Below, piece by piece: positions 1 through 8,402 of a DNA stretch of 64,000 bases; positions within the stretch are counted from its first letter, which is position 1, and the number at the start of each line of letters is the position of its first letter. The stretch comes from Cognatishimia sp. 1_MG-2023 (GTDB taxonomy: Bacteria > Pseudomonadota > Alphaproteobacteria > Rhodobacterales > Rhodobacteraceae), in assembly GCF_030548175.1 (NCBI RefSeq), contig NZ_JAUORX010000009.1:20819-84818 (forward strand). The letters are read 5' to 3'. The position numbers were made by a program, and so were the translations under genes. The notes under the pieces were generated by a model. That model worked only from the letters and a program-made list of their open reading frames with translations. It was not told the origin of the DNA and did not search any database.

Positions 1-850
1 CCGACCCGTGACAAGGTTGGAACACAGCATTCTCTAATCCAATATCTGCGGATGGGGCCAAGCCCAAACCACCCATCAGACCAGCGCCCAGATCAGACAG
101 AATATCACCAAACATGTTTTCCGTGACCATCACGTCAAAATCCCAAGGCTTCTGCACCATCCAAAGCGCGGTCGCATCCACATAAGCGTGGTCAGCCGTC
201 AGCTCTGGGTGTTTCGCTGCTTCGGCATCAAACATATCACGAAAGAACGCAAACGCACGAAAGACGTTGGCCTTATCAACACAGGTCACACGCCCTTTAC
301 CACGTCCCGCCTTTTTGCGGGACTGCGCAAGCTCGAATGTGAACTTGAACAGCTTTTCCGAAATCTCCCGCGTAATAAGTAGCGTCTCACGCGCCTCATT
401 TTCGGTGACTTCACCACAGCCCTGCGTATGAAATAGTCCCTCGGTGCTTTCGCGAATCAACACGAAATCAATCTCTTTGCCCTCTGGCATATTCAACGGA
501 GTCCGCTGCCCCGCCTTTACGGTGACCGGACGCACACCCGCGAACAATGTCAGTGCTTTGCGCAAATCAATCTGCGGCGAAATCTCGGTTCCGTCAGGGT
601 ACCGCACATCCGGCAAACCCATCGCTGATAGCAAAATCGCATCAGCACGTTTTGCGGCAACCATCGACGATTCTGGTAGTGATTCTCCCGTCTTAGCGTA
701 ATGCGCCGCGCCAGCAGCCGCATCCGTAAACGTTAGGCTATAGGCGTCAGACGCATCTGCCATACGGCGCAGGATCTCTACCGTTGGGGCCGTAATTTCT
801 GGGCCAATGCCGTCTCCTGCAAATACCGCAACTTCAAATGTGTTCGCCAT
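1..850 (-). CDS. Isocitrate/isopropylmalate-family dehydrogenase (partial)
   Basis: NAD-dependent beta-decarboxylating dehydrogenase of the isopropylmalate/isocitrate/tartrate dehydrogenase family, cut by the window edge. The reading frame is open from ATG at 850 to base 1, about 283 codons. Family features seen are an N-terminal AGDGIGPEI nucleotide-site motif, a substrate-loop arginine region (LIRESTEGLF), DKANVFR, the metal-binding VTENMFGDILSD and GLAPSADIG, then a PCHGS stretch near the edge. The usual family length is about 350 residues, so some 70 are missing. It is divergent from a tripartite tricarboxylate transporter, so it probably oxidises the imported hydroxy-acid (tartrate- or malate-like). 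The leucine-biosynthesis enzyme is less likely because no leu genes are adjacent. Family assignment is firm; substrate is inferred. Confidence 0.85.
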   Translation of the reverse strand, partial: MANTFEVAVFAGDGIGPEITAPTVEILRRMADASDAYSLTFTDAAAGAAHYAKTGESLPESSMVAAKRADAILLSAMGLPDVRYPDGTEISPQIDLRKALTLFAGVRPVTVKAGQRTPLNMPEGKEIDFVLIRESTEGLFHTQGCGEVTENEARETLLITREISEKLFKFTFELAQSRKKAGRGKGRVTCVDKANVFRAFAFFRDMFDAEAAKHPELTADHAYVDATALWMVQKPWDFDVMVTENMFGDILSDLGAGLMGGLGLAPSADIGLENAVFQPCHGS

Positions 851-904
851 GGTGCCCTGCGTCCTTCCGGTTCTGTGTGGTTAGTATTTCGGATTTTTGA
901 ATCC

Positions 905-945
905 AAAAGTTGACAATGCATTCATTAATGCATACGCAAATAAAT
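905..945 (+). promoter_or_regulatory. Divergent promoter with palindromic operator upstream of tctC
   Basis: A consensus-like -35 TTGACA lies at 910-915. Directly behind it is a palindrome with 7-bp arms, ATGCATT (916-922) and AATGCAT (927-933), and a further ATGCA half-site at 943-947. A weak -10 would fall near 933-942. A repressor or activator site overlapping the promoter of the tct operon, and possibly of the divergent dehydrogenase, is inferred. The cognate regulator is not recognisable in the window. Confidence 0.45.
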
Positions 946-983
946 GCAATACAAAACACATTATCTTTGGGAGGAATGAGACA

Positions 984-1991
984 ATGAAATTTGCACTGAG
1001 CAATATCGCAGCCGTGACCGCCGTGGTCGTCGGACTCGGTACCGCCGCAGCGGCACAAGAATACCCGTATCGTGACATCACAACTGCCGTCGTTTGGGGA
1101 GCCGGTGGCGGGACTGACAGCATCAACCGCATGATCATGGCCGAAATGGAAAAGCACCTGCCGGTCTCTATTAATGTGATCAACCAGACCGGCGGCGTCG
1201 CGGGCTCGAACGGCATGGTCTATGTGCAGAACCAGCCAAATGACGGCTACACATTGGTTGGCCTGTCCGAATCAAACGTGACCGCAGCCGTTCAAGGTGG
1301 CTGGGATCAGAAATTCGATTACTGGTATCCGTTCATCGTCGGTGGCTCTCCCGATCTGATCTCTGTCCCGGCAAACAGCCCGTACAACACAATCGAAGAA
1401 TTGGTCGCAGCGGCAAAAGCCGCACCAGGCACAATTCCAGCAGCAGCATCAGGCGCTGGTTCCATCCACCACCTGAACCTGCTTGCCATCGAACAAGGCG
1501 CAGACGCGACCTTCAAGTTCGTACCCTATAAAGGCTCCGCTCCGGGCCAAGAGGCCGCAATGGCAGGCGAAGTTGCACTGGTTGTAACCTCTCTCGCAGA
1601 ACAAGCAGCCCTGATCAAAGGTGGCCAGCTAAAGCCACTTGCCATGCTAACACCAGATTCCGTTGAAATTGCTGGCATGACCGTGCCATCCGCATTCGAC
1701 AGCTTCGATGGCTTAGACAAGTACCTGCCTTTGAAGCAAGCCATCGGATTCGCGGTTCACAACTCAGCAGACGACGCCATCAAGGCGAAACTGGGTGCAG
1801 CTTTTGAAAAAGCAATCGCATCCGACGTGGTGGCGGACTGGGCAACTGCCAACAACTACGACGTTGGCGGTCAGTACGGCGAAGAGGCCCAAAAACTGTT
1901 CGAAACACTCGAAGCAACCTTCGCATACACTCTGAAAGATCTTGGCGCGACTACCGTTGATCCAATGTCTTTGGGCATCACAAAGCCTTAA
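984..1991 (+). CDS. tctC: Tripartite tricarboxylate transporter substrate-binding protein TctC
   Basis: Periplasmic solute receptor of the TTT family that delivers a carboxylate to TctAB. It has 335 residues, the usual size. The N-terminus is a Sec signal peptide (MKFALSN... ending near AAAAQ), followed by the family's beta-strand start and glycine-rich ligand loop (VVWGAGGGTDS). A second conserved loop (ASGAGSIHH) and the VPYKGSAPG segment are also present. The start at 984 is chosen over an upstream in-frame ATG because GGAGG lies 8-12 bases before it and the signal peptide begins there. It is the first gene of the tct operon, and a hairpin follows it. Substrate cannot be read from sequence; the adjacent dehydrogenase suggests a hydroxylated di- or tricarboxylate. 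Confidence 0.93.
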   Translation: MKFALSNIAAVTAVVVGLGTAAAAQEYPYRDITTAVVWGAGGGTDSINRMIMAEMEKHLPVSINVINQTGGVAGSNGMVYVQNQPNDGYTLVGLSESNVTAAVQGGWDQKFDYWYPFIVGGSPDLISVPANSPYNTIEELVAAAKAAPGTIPAAASGAGSIHHLNLLAIEQGADATFKFVPYKGSAPGQEAAMAGEVALVVTSLAEQAALIKGGQLKPLAMLTPDSVEIAGMTVPSAFDSFDGLDKYLPLKQAIGFAVHNSADDAIKAKLGAAFEKAIASDVVADWATANNYDVGGQYGEEAQKLFETLEATFAYTLKDLGATTVDPMSLGITKP

Positions 1992-2004
1992 GGCGCACAT
2001 AAGG

Positions 2005-2030
2005 AAAGGGCGCTTCAAAGCGCCCTTTTT
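2005..2030 (+). terminator. Rho-independent terminator/attenuator between tctC and tctB
   Basis: A 10-bp perfect GC-rich stem (2005-2014 with 2019-2028) closes a four-base loop and runs into a T tract. It lies inside the operon, 14 bases after the tctC stop. It probably gives partial termination, so that the binding protein is made in excess of the membrane subunits. Confidence 0.8.
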
Positions 2031-2048
2031 CTATTTGGAGAAAAGACC

Positions 2049-2801
2049 TTGGATCAACCTGACAATATCGCGGTGCTCCGCACCCGAGATTTCTGGACAT
2101 CGCTTGTACTGATCGTGCTGTCGCTGTTTTTCCTTTGGAAAACAACAGACATCCCCCTCTTTGGCGAAAACCGCGCCGGGGTAAGCGGCGTCGATTGGTA
2201 TAACTCTGCGGCCCTAGTCCCATTGGGCATTTTCAGCAGTATGCTCATCCTATCCTTTGTGCTGCTTGGCATCTCGATTAAAGCAGGCGGCGCCCAGCGC
2301 GCCCTGTCCATGATCGGCATCGGCTGGGACAAAGCCGAAGCCCTGCGCTTCACCACCATCGGACTAACCCTAATCGGCTACATCGTTGGCCTCGTCCCCC
2401 GCGTTGACTTCATCATCGGCGGCGCATTGATCGTCACGGCCATGATCTATGGCTACCGCGGCGGGCACACCAATCGCATGATCACCTCTGCAATTTTCGT
2501 ATTTGCAGCAGGACTTTACGCCTTTACCGCGCACACACCGCAATCAGAATGGAACGCACATGACGACGATTGGGTCGCATTGGCGCTTTGGGCCATCCTA
2601 ACCGCCATTGTCCTGATCCAAGGCAAAGGCGACGCATTCGCGCGCAAACTCCCGATCATCGCCGTACTCGCGCCGACCATCCTCGTTTGCGCAATGGCCT
2701 TTGGCTTCCGCCAAAATGTGCCAGCCCGAGGCGGACTGATCTTTAAGCAGATCGAATACCAATACTACGTCACACTCAAACCTCTGTGGAGCCAGAAATA
2801 A
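2049..2801 (+). CDS. tctB: Tripartite tricarboxylate transporter TctB small membrane subunit
   Basis: Small integral-membrane subunit of the TTT transporter (DUF1468 family). It has 250 residues, longer than the usual roughly 150-170, with hydrophobic segments near residues 14-30, 57-77, 98-130, 145-160, 172-190 and 200-217. The start is TTG at 2049, preceded by GGAG at 2037-2040; no better in-frame start precedes the first membrane segment. The stop overlaps the tctA ATG by one base (TAATG), which indicates translational coupling. The assignment rests mainly on its position between tctC and tctA and on its topology. Confidence 0.88.
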   Translation: MDQPDNIAVLRTRDFWTSLVLIVLSLFFLWKTTDIPLFGENRAGVSGVDWYNSAALVPLGIFSSMLILSFVLLGISIKAGGAQRALSMIGIGWDKAEALRFTTIGLTLIGYIVGLVPRVDFIIGGALIVTAMIYGYRGGHTNRMITSAIFVFAAGLYAFTAHTPQSEWNAHDDDWVALALWAILTAIVLIQGKGDAFARKLPIIAVLAPTILVCAMAFGFRQNVPARGGLIFKQIEYQYYVTLKPLWSQK

Positions 2802-4312
2802 TGGAATTCGTACTCTCCCAACTGGCTGGCTTCGGCGGAGCGATGACCGATCTGGTCACTGACCCTCTCACCTATGTCTATCTGATAACATCCGTCTTTC
2901 TCGGCATCACATTCGGCGCCTTACCTGGCCTCACGGCAACCCTAGCCGTGACGATCCTCACCGGCTTTTTCTCCAACAAAATCCCACTCGATTACTCGAT
3001 GATTGCCCTACTTGGCGCTTATGTCGGTGCGATCTACGGCGGCTCTTATCCATCCATCTTACTGAACATCCCCGGCACCGCCGCCAGTGCAGCAACCGCC
3101 ATGGATGGCTATCCCCTCGCCAAAGCAGGCCGTGGCGGCGAGGCCCTTGGCCTAACAACAACCGCCAGCTTCATTGGCACGCTGATCGGCACTTTCGCAC
3201 TATTGATCTTTGTTTGGGTGCTACTGCTGGTATCCAAGAACATCGCTAGCCCCGAAAAGGCGCTACTGGCACTCTTCGGCATCCTCCTCTCCGGCACATT
3301 GATGAGCGAAGACCTCGTGATCAAAGGCTGGATCGCTGGCCTCATCGGTCTCGCTATGGCCATGGTCGGCATGGACCCACTCTTATCCGAACCACGCTAC
3401 ACCTTTGGCTGGTCTTACATGCTGTCCGGTTTCCAAGTTGTACCCGTCCTCATGGGCGCATTCGCAGTCCCACAAATCATCGAAGGCATGCGCCACGTCC
3501 AAGCTGGCAAAGTCCTAGAACTCAAAGGCAGCATTGTCCCAAGCTGGGCCGCAATCCGCCGCTACTTCCCCACCATCGGCCGCTCGGGTGTAATCGGCAC
3601 CGGCGTCGGCGCCCTGCCCGGCGTTGGCGAAGACGTCGCAGGCTGGGTCAGCTACGGCGTCGGCAAAACAGTCTCTAAAGAAGGTGAAAAGTTCGGAAAA
3701 GGCAGCGTCGAAGGTCTACTTAGCTCAGAAACCGCCAACAACGCCTGCATTGGCGGTGCACTCATCCCACTGCTCGTTCTCGGCATTCCCGGCTCCCCAC
3801 CAGCCGCTGCCTTGATGGGCGCATTCAAGATCAACAACATCATCCCCGGCCCAACCATCGACCCTGCGATCATCCTGCGTGTTGTGGCCATCTTGGTGCT
3901 GGCAAGCTTCACCATGTTCATCATGGGTCTCTTCACCGCCAAGATCTTCATCAAAATCCTACGCATCCCACAAACCGTCTTTCTGCCAATAGTCATGGTC
4001 CTTACAACCATCGGCAGCTTCTCGGTCGGGGGCGGCATCAACGATCTTTACCTGATGCTGGGCGTTGGCTTTGTGGCCTTCTTCATGAACCTCCTACGGT
4101 ATCCGATTGCCCCACTGGTCATCGGCGTGATCCTCGGCAGTTTGTTTGATGAAACCTTCCGCCGCTCGCTTCTGATCTCTGATGGCAGCCTAGAGCATTT
4201 CATCAGCCGCCCAGGTGCCGCCATCCTTCTAACCGTCAACATCCTGCTTATCCTAAGCCAAGTACCCGCAACCAAACGTGGCTTTCGCTGGATCAAAGGG
4301 AAATTTGCATAA
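2801..4312 (+). CDS. tctA: Tripartite tricarboxylate transporter TctA permease
   Basis: Large permease subunit of the TTT family, 503 residues with about 10-12 membrane segments. Two diagnostic glycine/proline loops are visible: GALPGLTATLAV near the N-terminus and GVGALPGVGEDVAGW near residue 265. A further loop is IGGALIPLLVLGIPGSPPA. The ATG at 2801 is taken as the start because it overlaps the tctB stop in the sequence TAATG; a GTG 15 bases upstream lies inside tctB. It probably uses the ion gradient to move the carboxylate passed on by TctC. The stop overlaps the next gene in the same way, so the operon continues. Confidence 0.95.
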   Translation: MEFVLSQLAGFGGAMTDLVTDPLTYVYLITSVFLGITFGALPGLTATLAVTILTGFFSNKIPLDYSMIALLGAYVGAIYGGSYPSILLNIPGTAASAATAMDGYPLAKAGRGGEALGLTTTASFIGTLIGTFALLIFVWVLLLVSKNIASPEKALLALFGILLSGTLMSEDLVIKGWIAGLIGLAMAMVGMDPLLSEPRYTFGWSYMLSGFQVVPVLMGAFAVPQIIEGMRHVQAGKVLELKGSIVPSWAAIRRYFPTIGRSGVIGTGVGALPGVGEDVAGWVSYGVGKTVSKEGEKFGKGSVEGLLSSETANNACIGGALIPLLVLGIPGSPPAAALMGAFKINNIIPGPTIDPAIILRVVAILVLASFTMFIMGLFTAKIFIKILRIPQTVFLPIVMVLTTIGSFSVGGGINDLYLMLGVGFVAFFMNLLRYPIAPLVIGVILGSLFDETFRRSLLISDGSLEHFISRPGAAILLTVNILLILSQVPATKRGFRWIKGKFA

Positions 4313-4599
4313 TGTACGCCGTCACAGTCACCTTCCGCCTTCATCCCGAAACATCAGGGGCGTTCATGCCCCTGATGATCGAAAACGCCCGCCTGTCTCG
4401 TGAATTAGAACCGGGATGCCAAACCTTTGACATCTGCACAGGCGACGATCCAAACATTGTCTTTCTCTACGAAATCTACGACGATCAGGCCGCATTCCAC
4501 GCCCACCTAAAAAGCGATCATTTCAAATCCTTCGATACAGCCGTCACCGATATGATCGCCGAAAAGGCCATTAACCTGTTTCATGAGGTAATCCGTTGA
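4312..4599 (+). CDS. Antibiotic biosynthesis monooxygenase (ABM)-fold small protein
   Basis: A 95-residue dimeric alpha/beta-barrel-type protein of the ABM/YgiN group. It begins MYAVTVTFRLHP, has the ELEPGCQTFDI segment and the EIYDDQAAFHAHLKSDHF motif common in this family, and a C-terminal beta strand. Such proteins act as cofactor-free quinol oxygenases, decarboxylases or isomerases in catabolic clusters. Its ATG overlaps the tctA stop (TAATG) and its own stop overlaps the following TTG start. It is therefore part of the transporter operon and likely processes an intermediate of the imported compound. The exact reaction is unknown. Confidence 0.8.
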   Translation: MYAVTVTFRLHPETSGAFMPLMIENARLSRELEPGCQTFDICTGDDPNIVFLYEIYDDQAAFHAHLKSDHFKSFDTAVTDMIAEKAINLFHEVIR

Positions 4600-5393
4600 C
4601 CGACTGGCAAGTCTTCTCCGTCAAATACGCGGACCGTAATACACGGACCCGACGTGACAGCTTTATCTTTGACGACAATCACGACGCCCCTCACAACATG
4701 GATTACTTTGTCTGGGTTCTACGCAAAGGCAACAAAACCATCTTAGTCGACACCGGCTATGACGAGGCCGAGGCCACCCAACGCGACCGCCCCATCCTGA
4801 TGGACCCGCGCGAGGCACTAAAACCGCTCGGCATTCACCCCGAAGCCATCACCGACGTCATAGTCACTCACCTGCACTACGATCACGCCGGTGGCCTTCA
4901 TATGTTTCCAAACGCCACGCTTCACATGCAAGCCGCCGAAATGGCCTTCGCCACTGGCCCTTGCATGTGCCACGACACCCTGCGCGCGCCCTTCTCCGCC
5001 AATCACATCTGCGAAGCCGTAAAGCGGCTCTATTCCGGCAAAATTCGCTTCTACGATGGCGAAGCCGAGATTGCCGAGGGCCTCTCCGTTCATTGCATCG
5101 GTGGCCATTCCCGTGGCCTGCAATGCGTGCGCGTCAAAACCCAATCAGGTTGGCTTGTTCTCGCCTCTGACGCGGCCCACTACTACGAAAATTTCATGGC
5201 CCGCAAACCCTTCCCAATCGTCGTGGACCTGCAGAACATGCTCGATGGGTTTGACACACTTACCCGTCTGGCCAGCGCACCACAGTTAATCATTCCCGGT
5301 CACGATCCCCTCGTGCGCCTCATGTTTCCACAACATGGCGAATCTCATATTCACCGTCTTGATGTCGGTCCAAACAAATGGATTTTCAGCTAA
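4596..5393 (+). CDS. Metallo-beta-lactamase-fold hydrolase, N-acyl homoserine lactonase-like
   Basis: A 265-residue dinuclear metal hydrolase resembling AHL lactonases. The metal-binding motif THLHYDHAGG (HxHxDH) is near residues 91-100. Further ligands are visible as His in GGHSRG, Asp in LASDAAHYY and His in IPGHDP, so the active site is complete. There is no signal peptide, so it is cytoplasmic. The start is TTG at 4596, overlapping the previous stop by four bases. In this operon it may open a lactone derived from the transported carboxylate. Quorum quenching is an alternative because family members are often annotated that way without proof. Confidence 0.85.
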   Translation: MTDWQVFSVKYADRNTRTRRDSFIFDDNHDAPHNMDYFVWVLRKGNKTILVDTGYDEAEATQRDRPILMDPREALKPLGIHPEAITDVIVTHLHYDHAGGLHMFPNATLHMQAAEMAFATGPCMCHDTLRAPFSANHICEAVKRLYSGKIRFYDGEAEIAEGLSVHCIGGHSRGLQCVRVKTQSGWLVLASDAAHYYENFMARKPFPIVVDLQNMLDGFDTLTRLASAPQLIIPGHDPLVRLMFPQHGESHIHRLDVGPNKWIFS

Positions 5394-5395
5394 CC

Positions 5396-5416
5396 GTTGC
5401 GCCAAGGCGCATTATT
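5396..5416 (+). terminator. Possible weak terminator after the tct operon
   Basis: A six-base stem TGCGCC/GGCGCA with a two-base loop (5398-5411) is followed by TTATT. It is short and lacks a good T tract, so this is a tentative call. The rest of 5394-5542 is AT-rich and probably holds the promoter of the next gene. Confidence 0.3.
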
Positions 5417-5542
5417 GATACCGACTTTTAAAAAATTGCGCATTTTTGGCCTGTTCCGCGACGACAAACCAAGTTTTAGTGATTTTTCTGATGATTTTAT
5501 TGACCAACCATTTTAATGTCTGCCCGGTGAGGTACGAGTAAA

Positions 5543-5836
5543 ATGAACGATATATCCAAACTTGCTGAACTAAGAAAACTACTCCTAGGCATGGAGCGCG
5601 CCCTCGGGCTCGAAGATTTGTCTGCGGTAGAGCGTGATATTTATTACGCGGCCAGCGATCTATCCAAACAGGCGCAAGGCGTTCGCACAACGGGTCTATT
5701 GACCCATGCATTAATTCAAGACGTTTCGCGCCCAACATTTTTCCGCGCGCTTAAGTCTCTTGTGAACAAGGGCTACCTTTCCCAAAGTGCCCCTTCGCGT
5801 CGCGGCGTTTATGTGGTTAACTCACCGAATAGCTAG
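5543..5836 (+). CDS. Small winged-helix DNA-binding protein
   Basis: A 97-residue cytoplasmic protein with no enzyme motif. Residues about 25-90 have the pattern of a MarR/winged-helix domain: a leading helix (LSAVERDIYYAASDL), a recognition-helix-like stretch (DVSRPTFFRALKSLVNKGYL) and a terminal wing (RRGVYVV). It is probably a transcription factor, perhaps for the membrane protein that starts 23 bases downstream. The start is ATG at 5543 with GGTGAGG about 11-17 bases upstream. Family naming is uncertain because the protein is short. Confidence 0.65.
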   Translation: MNDISKLAELRKLLLGMERALGLEDLSAVERDIYYAASDLSKQAQGVRTTGLLTHALIQDVSRPTFFRALKSLVNKGYLSQSAPSRRGVYVVNSPNS

Positions 5837-5859
5837 AATTTTTCTCACATAGGTATCCA

Positions 5860-6414
5860 TTGGGTCTAAAGTCGATTGCCACAGAAACCGTTTTTGCGTC
5901 GACAGCCTATGTCCTCGCGTTTTTCATAACATTTGCGGGCTTGATGCCCATTCAGAACATGTTTTTCCCGGATTTCCACAGCAGCGCCAGCTTGCTGTTC
6001 TTACCGCATGGCGTGCGCGTATTATCAGCTTGGCTTCTCGGCTGGCGCTCCATTCCTGCCCTGCTTCCCGGCGTCTTCTTTACCTATTATTACCTCGCAG
6101 GTGAAAAGACCTTCATGCTCAGTCGGTTAATGGGCATTTCCATCGCAGTCTTGGTTGCGCCCCTCGTTTTTCACATCGCGGCAAAACTTTTCTACGATGC
6201 GCGCTCGCGCCCCGGACATGATCCATGCTGGCCCTGCGTGATGGGCCTTGGCGTAATCGCAGCAGTCATCGGCGGCATTTTAACCAACCTCGCCTTTGGC
6301 AGCCCGCCACTGGATTATTTTGCCTTCTTCATCGGCGACGTGGCCGGGTTATTCTTCCTTATGATGGCGCTCATGCTGACGTTCCGCCTCTGGCGCACCA
6401 AAACAACCCGGTAA
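5860..6414 (+). CDS. MASE1-like integral membrane protein
   Basis: A 184-residue membrane protein with about five hydrophobic segments. The pattern of a first pair of segments followed by FLPHGVRVLSAWLLGWRSIPALLPG resembles the N-terminal part of MASE1 sensory domains, but no signalling domain follows. The start is TTG at 5860 and has no strong Shine-Dalgarno sequence. It probably forms a two-gene unit with the preceding winged-helix gene. Function is unknown; the MASE1 resemblance is a recollection of pattern, not a search result. Confidence 0.55.
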   Translation: MGLKSIATETVFASTAYVLAFFITFAGLMPIQNMFFPDFHSSASLLFLPHGVRVLSAWLLGWRSIPALLPGVFFTYYYLAGEKTFMLSRLMGISIAVLVAPLVFHIAAKLFYDARSRPGHDPCWPCVMGLGVIAAVIGGILTNLAFGSPPLDYFAFFIGDVAGLFFLMMALMLTFRLWRTKTTR

Positions 6415-6561
6415 AACAAACGGCAAAATCCTACACGAAATATTATATGTTTCGTTGCGTCTATTTTTGTATTTTTGTTGCGCTGCGACTGCAAAGTGAT
6501 TATACCGCAGTGCAGCAATACAAGGATGTGATTCATGGCGCATGACGGACAGGACCTGACA

Positions 6562-8220
6562 ATGACCAACACTGCCATTCTGCCTGATCTACTAAAACTC
6601 ACTGCTGCGGCCCTGCCGCCGGTGGATGCATTGATCAGCACAGCAACAGAAAAACTTCGCGCGATGGTCTCTGTCGATGGCCGCGTCTCTGGCGCCAAGA
6701 TCGAAGAAAACCAATCAGCCGCCCATGGCCTGTCTTGGCTCGCGACCTACGGCCAAGCCCTACGCCAAATGCAAAGCTGGGCCGAGGGCCTAAACGCCGA
6801 AGGCAACTTTGGCGAAATCGAACAACTGCTGCACCAGATCGCCTTTGGCGAATACCTCTGGCAGATCTACGGCGGCATCCCGATGAGCCAAGGCGAAATC
6901 ATGCGCCTACAAGACATCGGCATCACCCAAGACGAAATGCGCGGCCTTATGCAGCCAGAGGTCATGACCCTCTGTGACGGTGGCAACACCCAAAACGCCC
7001 GCACACGCCTTGTCGAACTGATGCAAGAACAGGCCGCTAACATCACCGTTGGTAAAACCGGCCTCGACGAAGAACTCGAAATGATCCGCGAGCAGTTCCG
7101 CCGCTATACCGTCGACAAAGTTCTACCGCACGCCCACGATTGGCACCTCAAAGACGAACTGATCCCACTAGAAGTCATCGAAGAACTCGCCGAAATGGGC
7201 GTCTTTGGTCTGACACTGCCCGAAGAATACGGCGGTTTCGGCCTGTCCAAAGCGTCGATGGTTGTGGTCACCGAAGAACTCTCGCGCGGCTACATCGGCG
7301 TCGGTTCTCTGGGCACCCGCCCAGAAATCGCGTCAGAGCTGATCCTTTGCGGCGGCACCGAAGAGCAAAAACAGAAATGGCTGCCCAAACTCGCCAGCGG
7401 CGAGGTACTGCCAACCGCAGTCTTCACCGAACCAAACACCGGCTCTGACCTCGGCGCCCTACGCACCCGCGCTGTGAAAACAGACGACGGCTACGAAGTC
7501 ACCGGCAACAAAACCTGGATCACCCACGCCGCCCGCACCCAAATCATGACCCTGCTGGCCCGCACCGATCCAAACACCGACAACCACAAAGGCCTGTCGA
7601 TGTTCATCGCCGAAAAGACACCGGGCACCGATGAAAACCCCTTCCCAACCGAAGGCATGACCGGCACCGAAATCGAAGTCCTCGGTTACCGCGGCATGAA
7701 AGAATACGAACTCAGCTTTGATGGCTTCAAAGTCAAAGAAGAAAACCTCCTCGGCGGCGAAGAAAACAAAGGCTTCAAACAGCTGATGCAGACCTTCGAA
7801 AGCGCGCGTATCCAAACCGCGGCTCGCGCCGTCGGCGTCGCGCAATCCGCACTTGATGTGTCCATGCAATATGCCATCGACCGCAAACAATTTGGCAAGT
7901 CCCTGATCGACTTCCCACGCGTTTCTGGCAAACTTGCAATGATGGCCGTCGAAATCATGGTCGCCCGCCAGCTGACCTATTTCTCCGCTTGGCAAAAAGA
8001 CCACGACAAACGCTGCGATCTCGAGGCAGGTATGGCCAAACTCCTCGGCGCCCGCGTCGCATGGGCTGCCGCCGACAACGGCCTACAGGTCCACGGCGGC
8101 AACGGCTTTGCACTAGAATACTCCATCAGCCGCATCCTCTGCGACGCGCGTATTCTGAACATCTTCGAAGGTGCCGCAGAAATCCAAGCCCAAGTCATCG
8201 CGCGCCGCTTGCTCGACTAA
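6562..8220 (+). CDS. mcd: Methylsuccinyl-CoA dehydrogenase (acyl-CoA dehydrogenase with N-terminal extension)
   Basis: FAD-dependent acyl-CoA dehydrogenase. The C-terminal roughly 390 residues are a standard fold: PEEYGGFGLS, the FAD/substrate loop FTEPNTGSDLG, WITHA, and the ending GAAEIQAQVIARRLLD. An N-terminal helical extension of about 160 residues is typical of Mcd in the ethylmalonyl-CoA pathway, where it oxidises (2S)-methylsuccinyl-CoA to mesaconyl-CoA during acetyl-CoA assimilation. The start at 6562 (MTNTAILPD, AGGA upstream) matches my memory of family N-termini; an ATG at 6535 with AAGGA is also possible. A strong hairpin follows. It could be another long acyl-CoA dehydrogenase, but length and order of domains favour Mcd. 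Confidence 0.82.
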   Translation: MTNTAILPDLLKLTAAALPPVDALISTATEKLRAMVSVDGRVSGAKIEENQSAAHGLSWLATYGQALRQMQSWAEGLNAEGNFGEIEQLLHQIAFGEYLWQIYGGIPMSQGEIMRLQDIGITQDEMRGLMQPEVMTLCDGGNTQNARTRLVELMQEQAANITVGKTGLDEELEMIREQFRRYTVDKVLPHAHDWHLKDELIPLEVIEELAEMGVFGLTLPEEYGGFGLSKASMVVVTEELSRGYIGVGSLGTRPEIASELILCGGTEEQKQKWLPKLASGEVLPTAVFTEPNTGSDLGALRTRAVKTDDGYEVTGNKTWITHAARTQIMTLLARTDPNTDNHKGLSMFIAEKTPGTDENPFPTEGMTGTEIEVLGYRGMKEYELSFDGFKVKEENLLGGEENKGFKQLMQTFESARIQTAARAVGVAQSALDVSMQYAIDRKQFGKSLIDFPRVSGKLAMMAVEIMVARQLTYFSAWQKDHDKRCDLEAGMAKLLGARVAWAAADNGLQVHGGNGFALEYSISRILCDARILNIFEGAAEIQAQVIARRLLD

Positions 8221-8244
8221 GCGACGCCAAAACGTCACTAACAA

Positions 8245-8276
8245 AGAGGTCCGTGCAGAAACGCACGGACCTCTAT
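8245..8276 (+). terminator. Terminator hairpin after mcd
   Basis: A perfect 12-bp inverted repeat (8245-8256 with 8263-8274) with a six-base loop lies 25 bases after the mcd stop. The following bases are only moderately T-rich, but the stem is strong. Confidence 0.65.
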
Positions 8277-8402
8277 CTCGTTGCGCTATATCTAAGCCAA
8301 TTTCAGCCCAACCTGCGGTGCAACATCGCACCCGCCCCTCAGAATGCTGCACCTGCGAAATCCATGGTTGCCCAACAGCGCCGCGCCCCTTACGCCTTTC
8401 AT

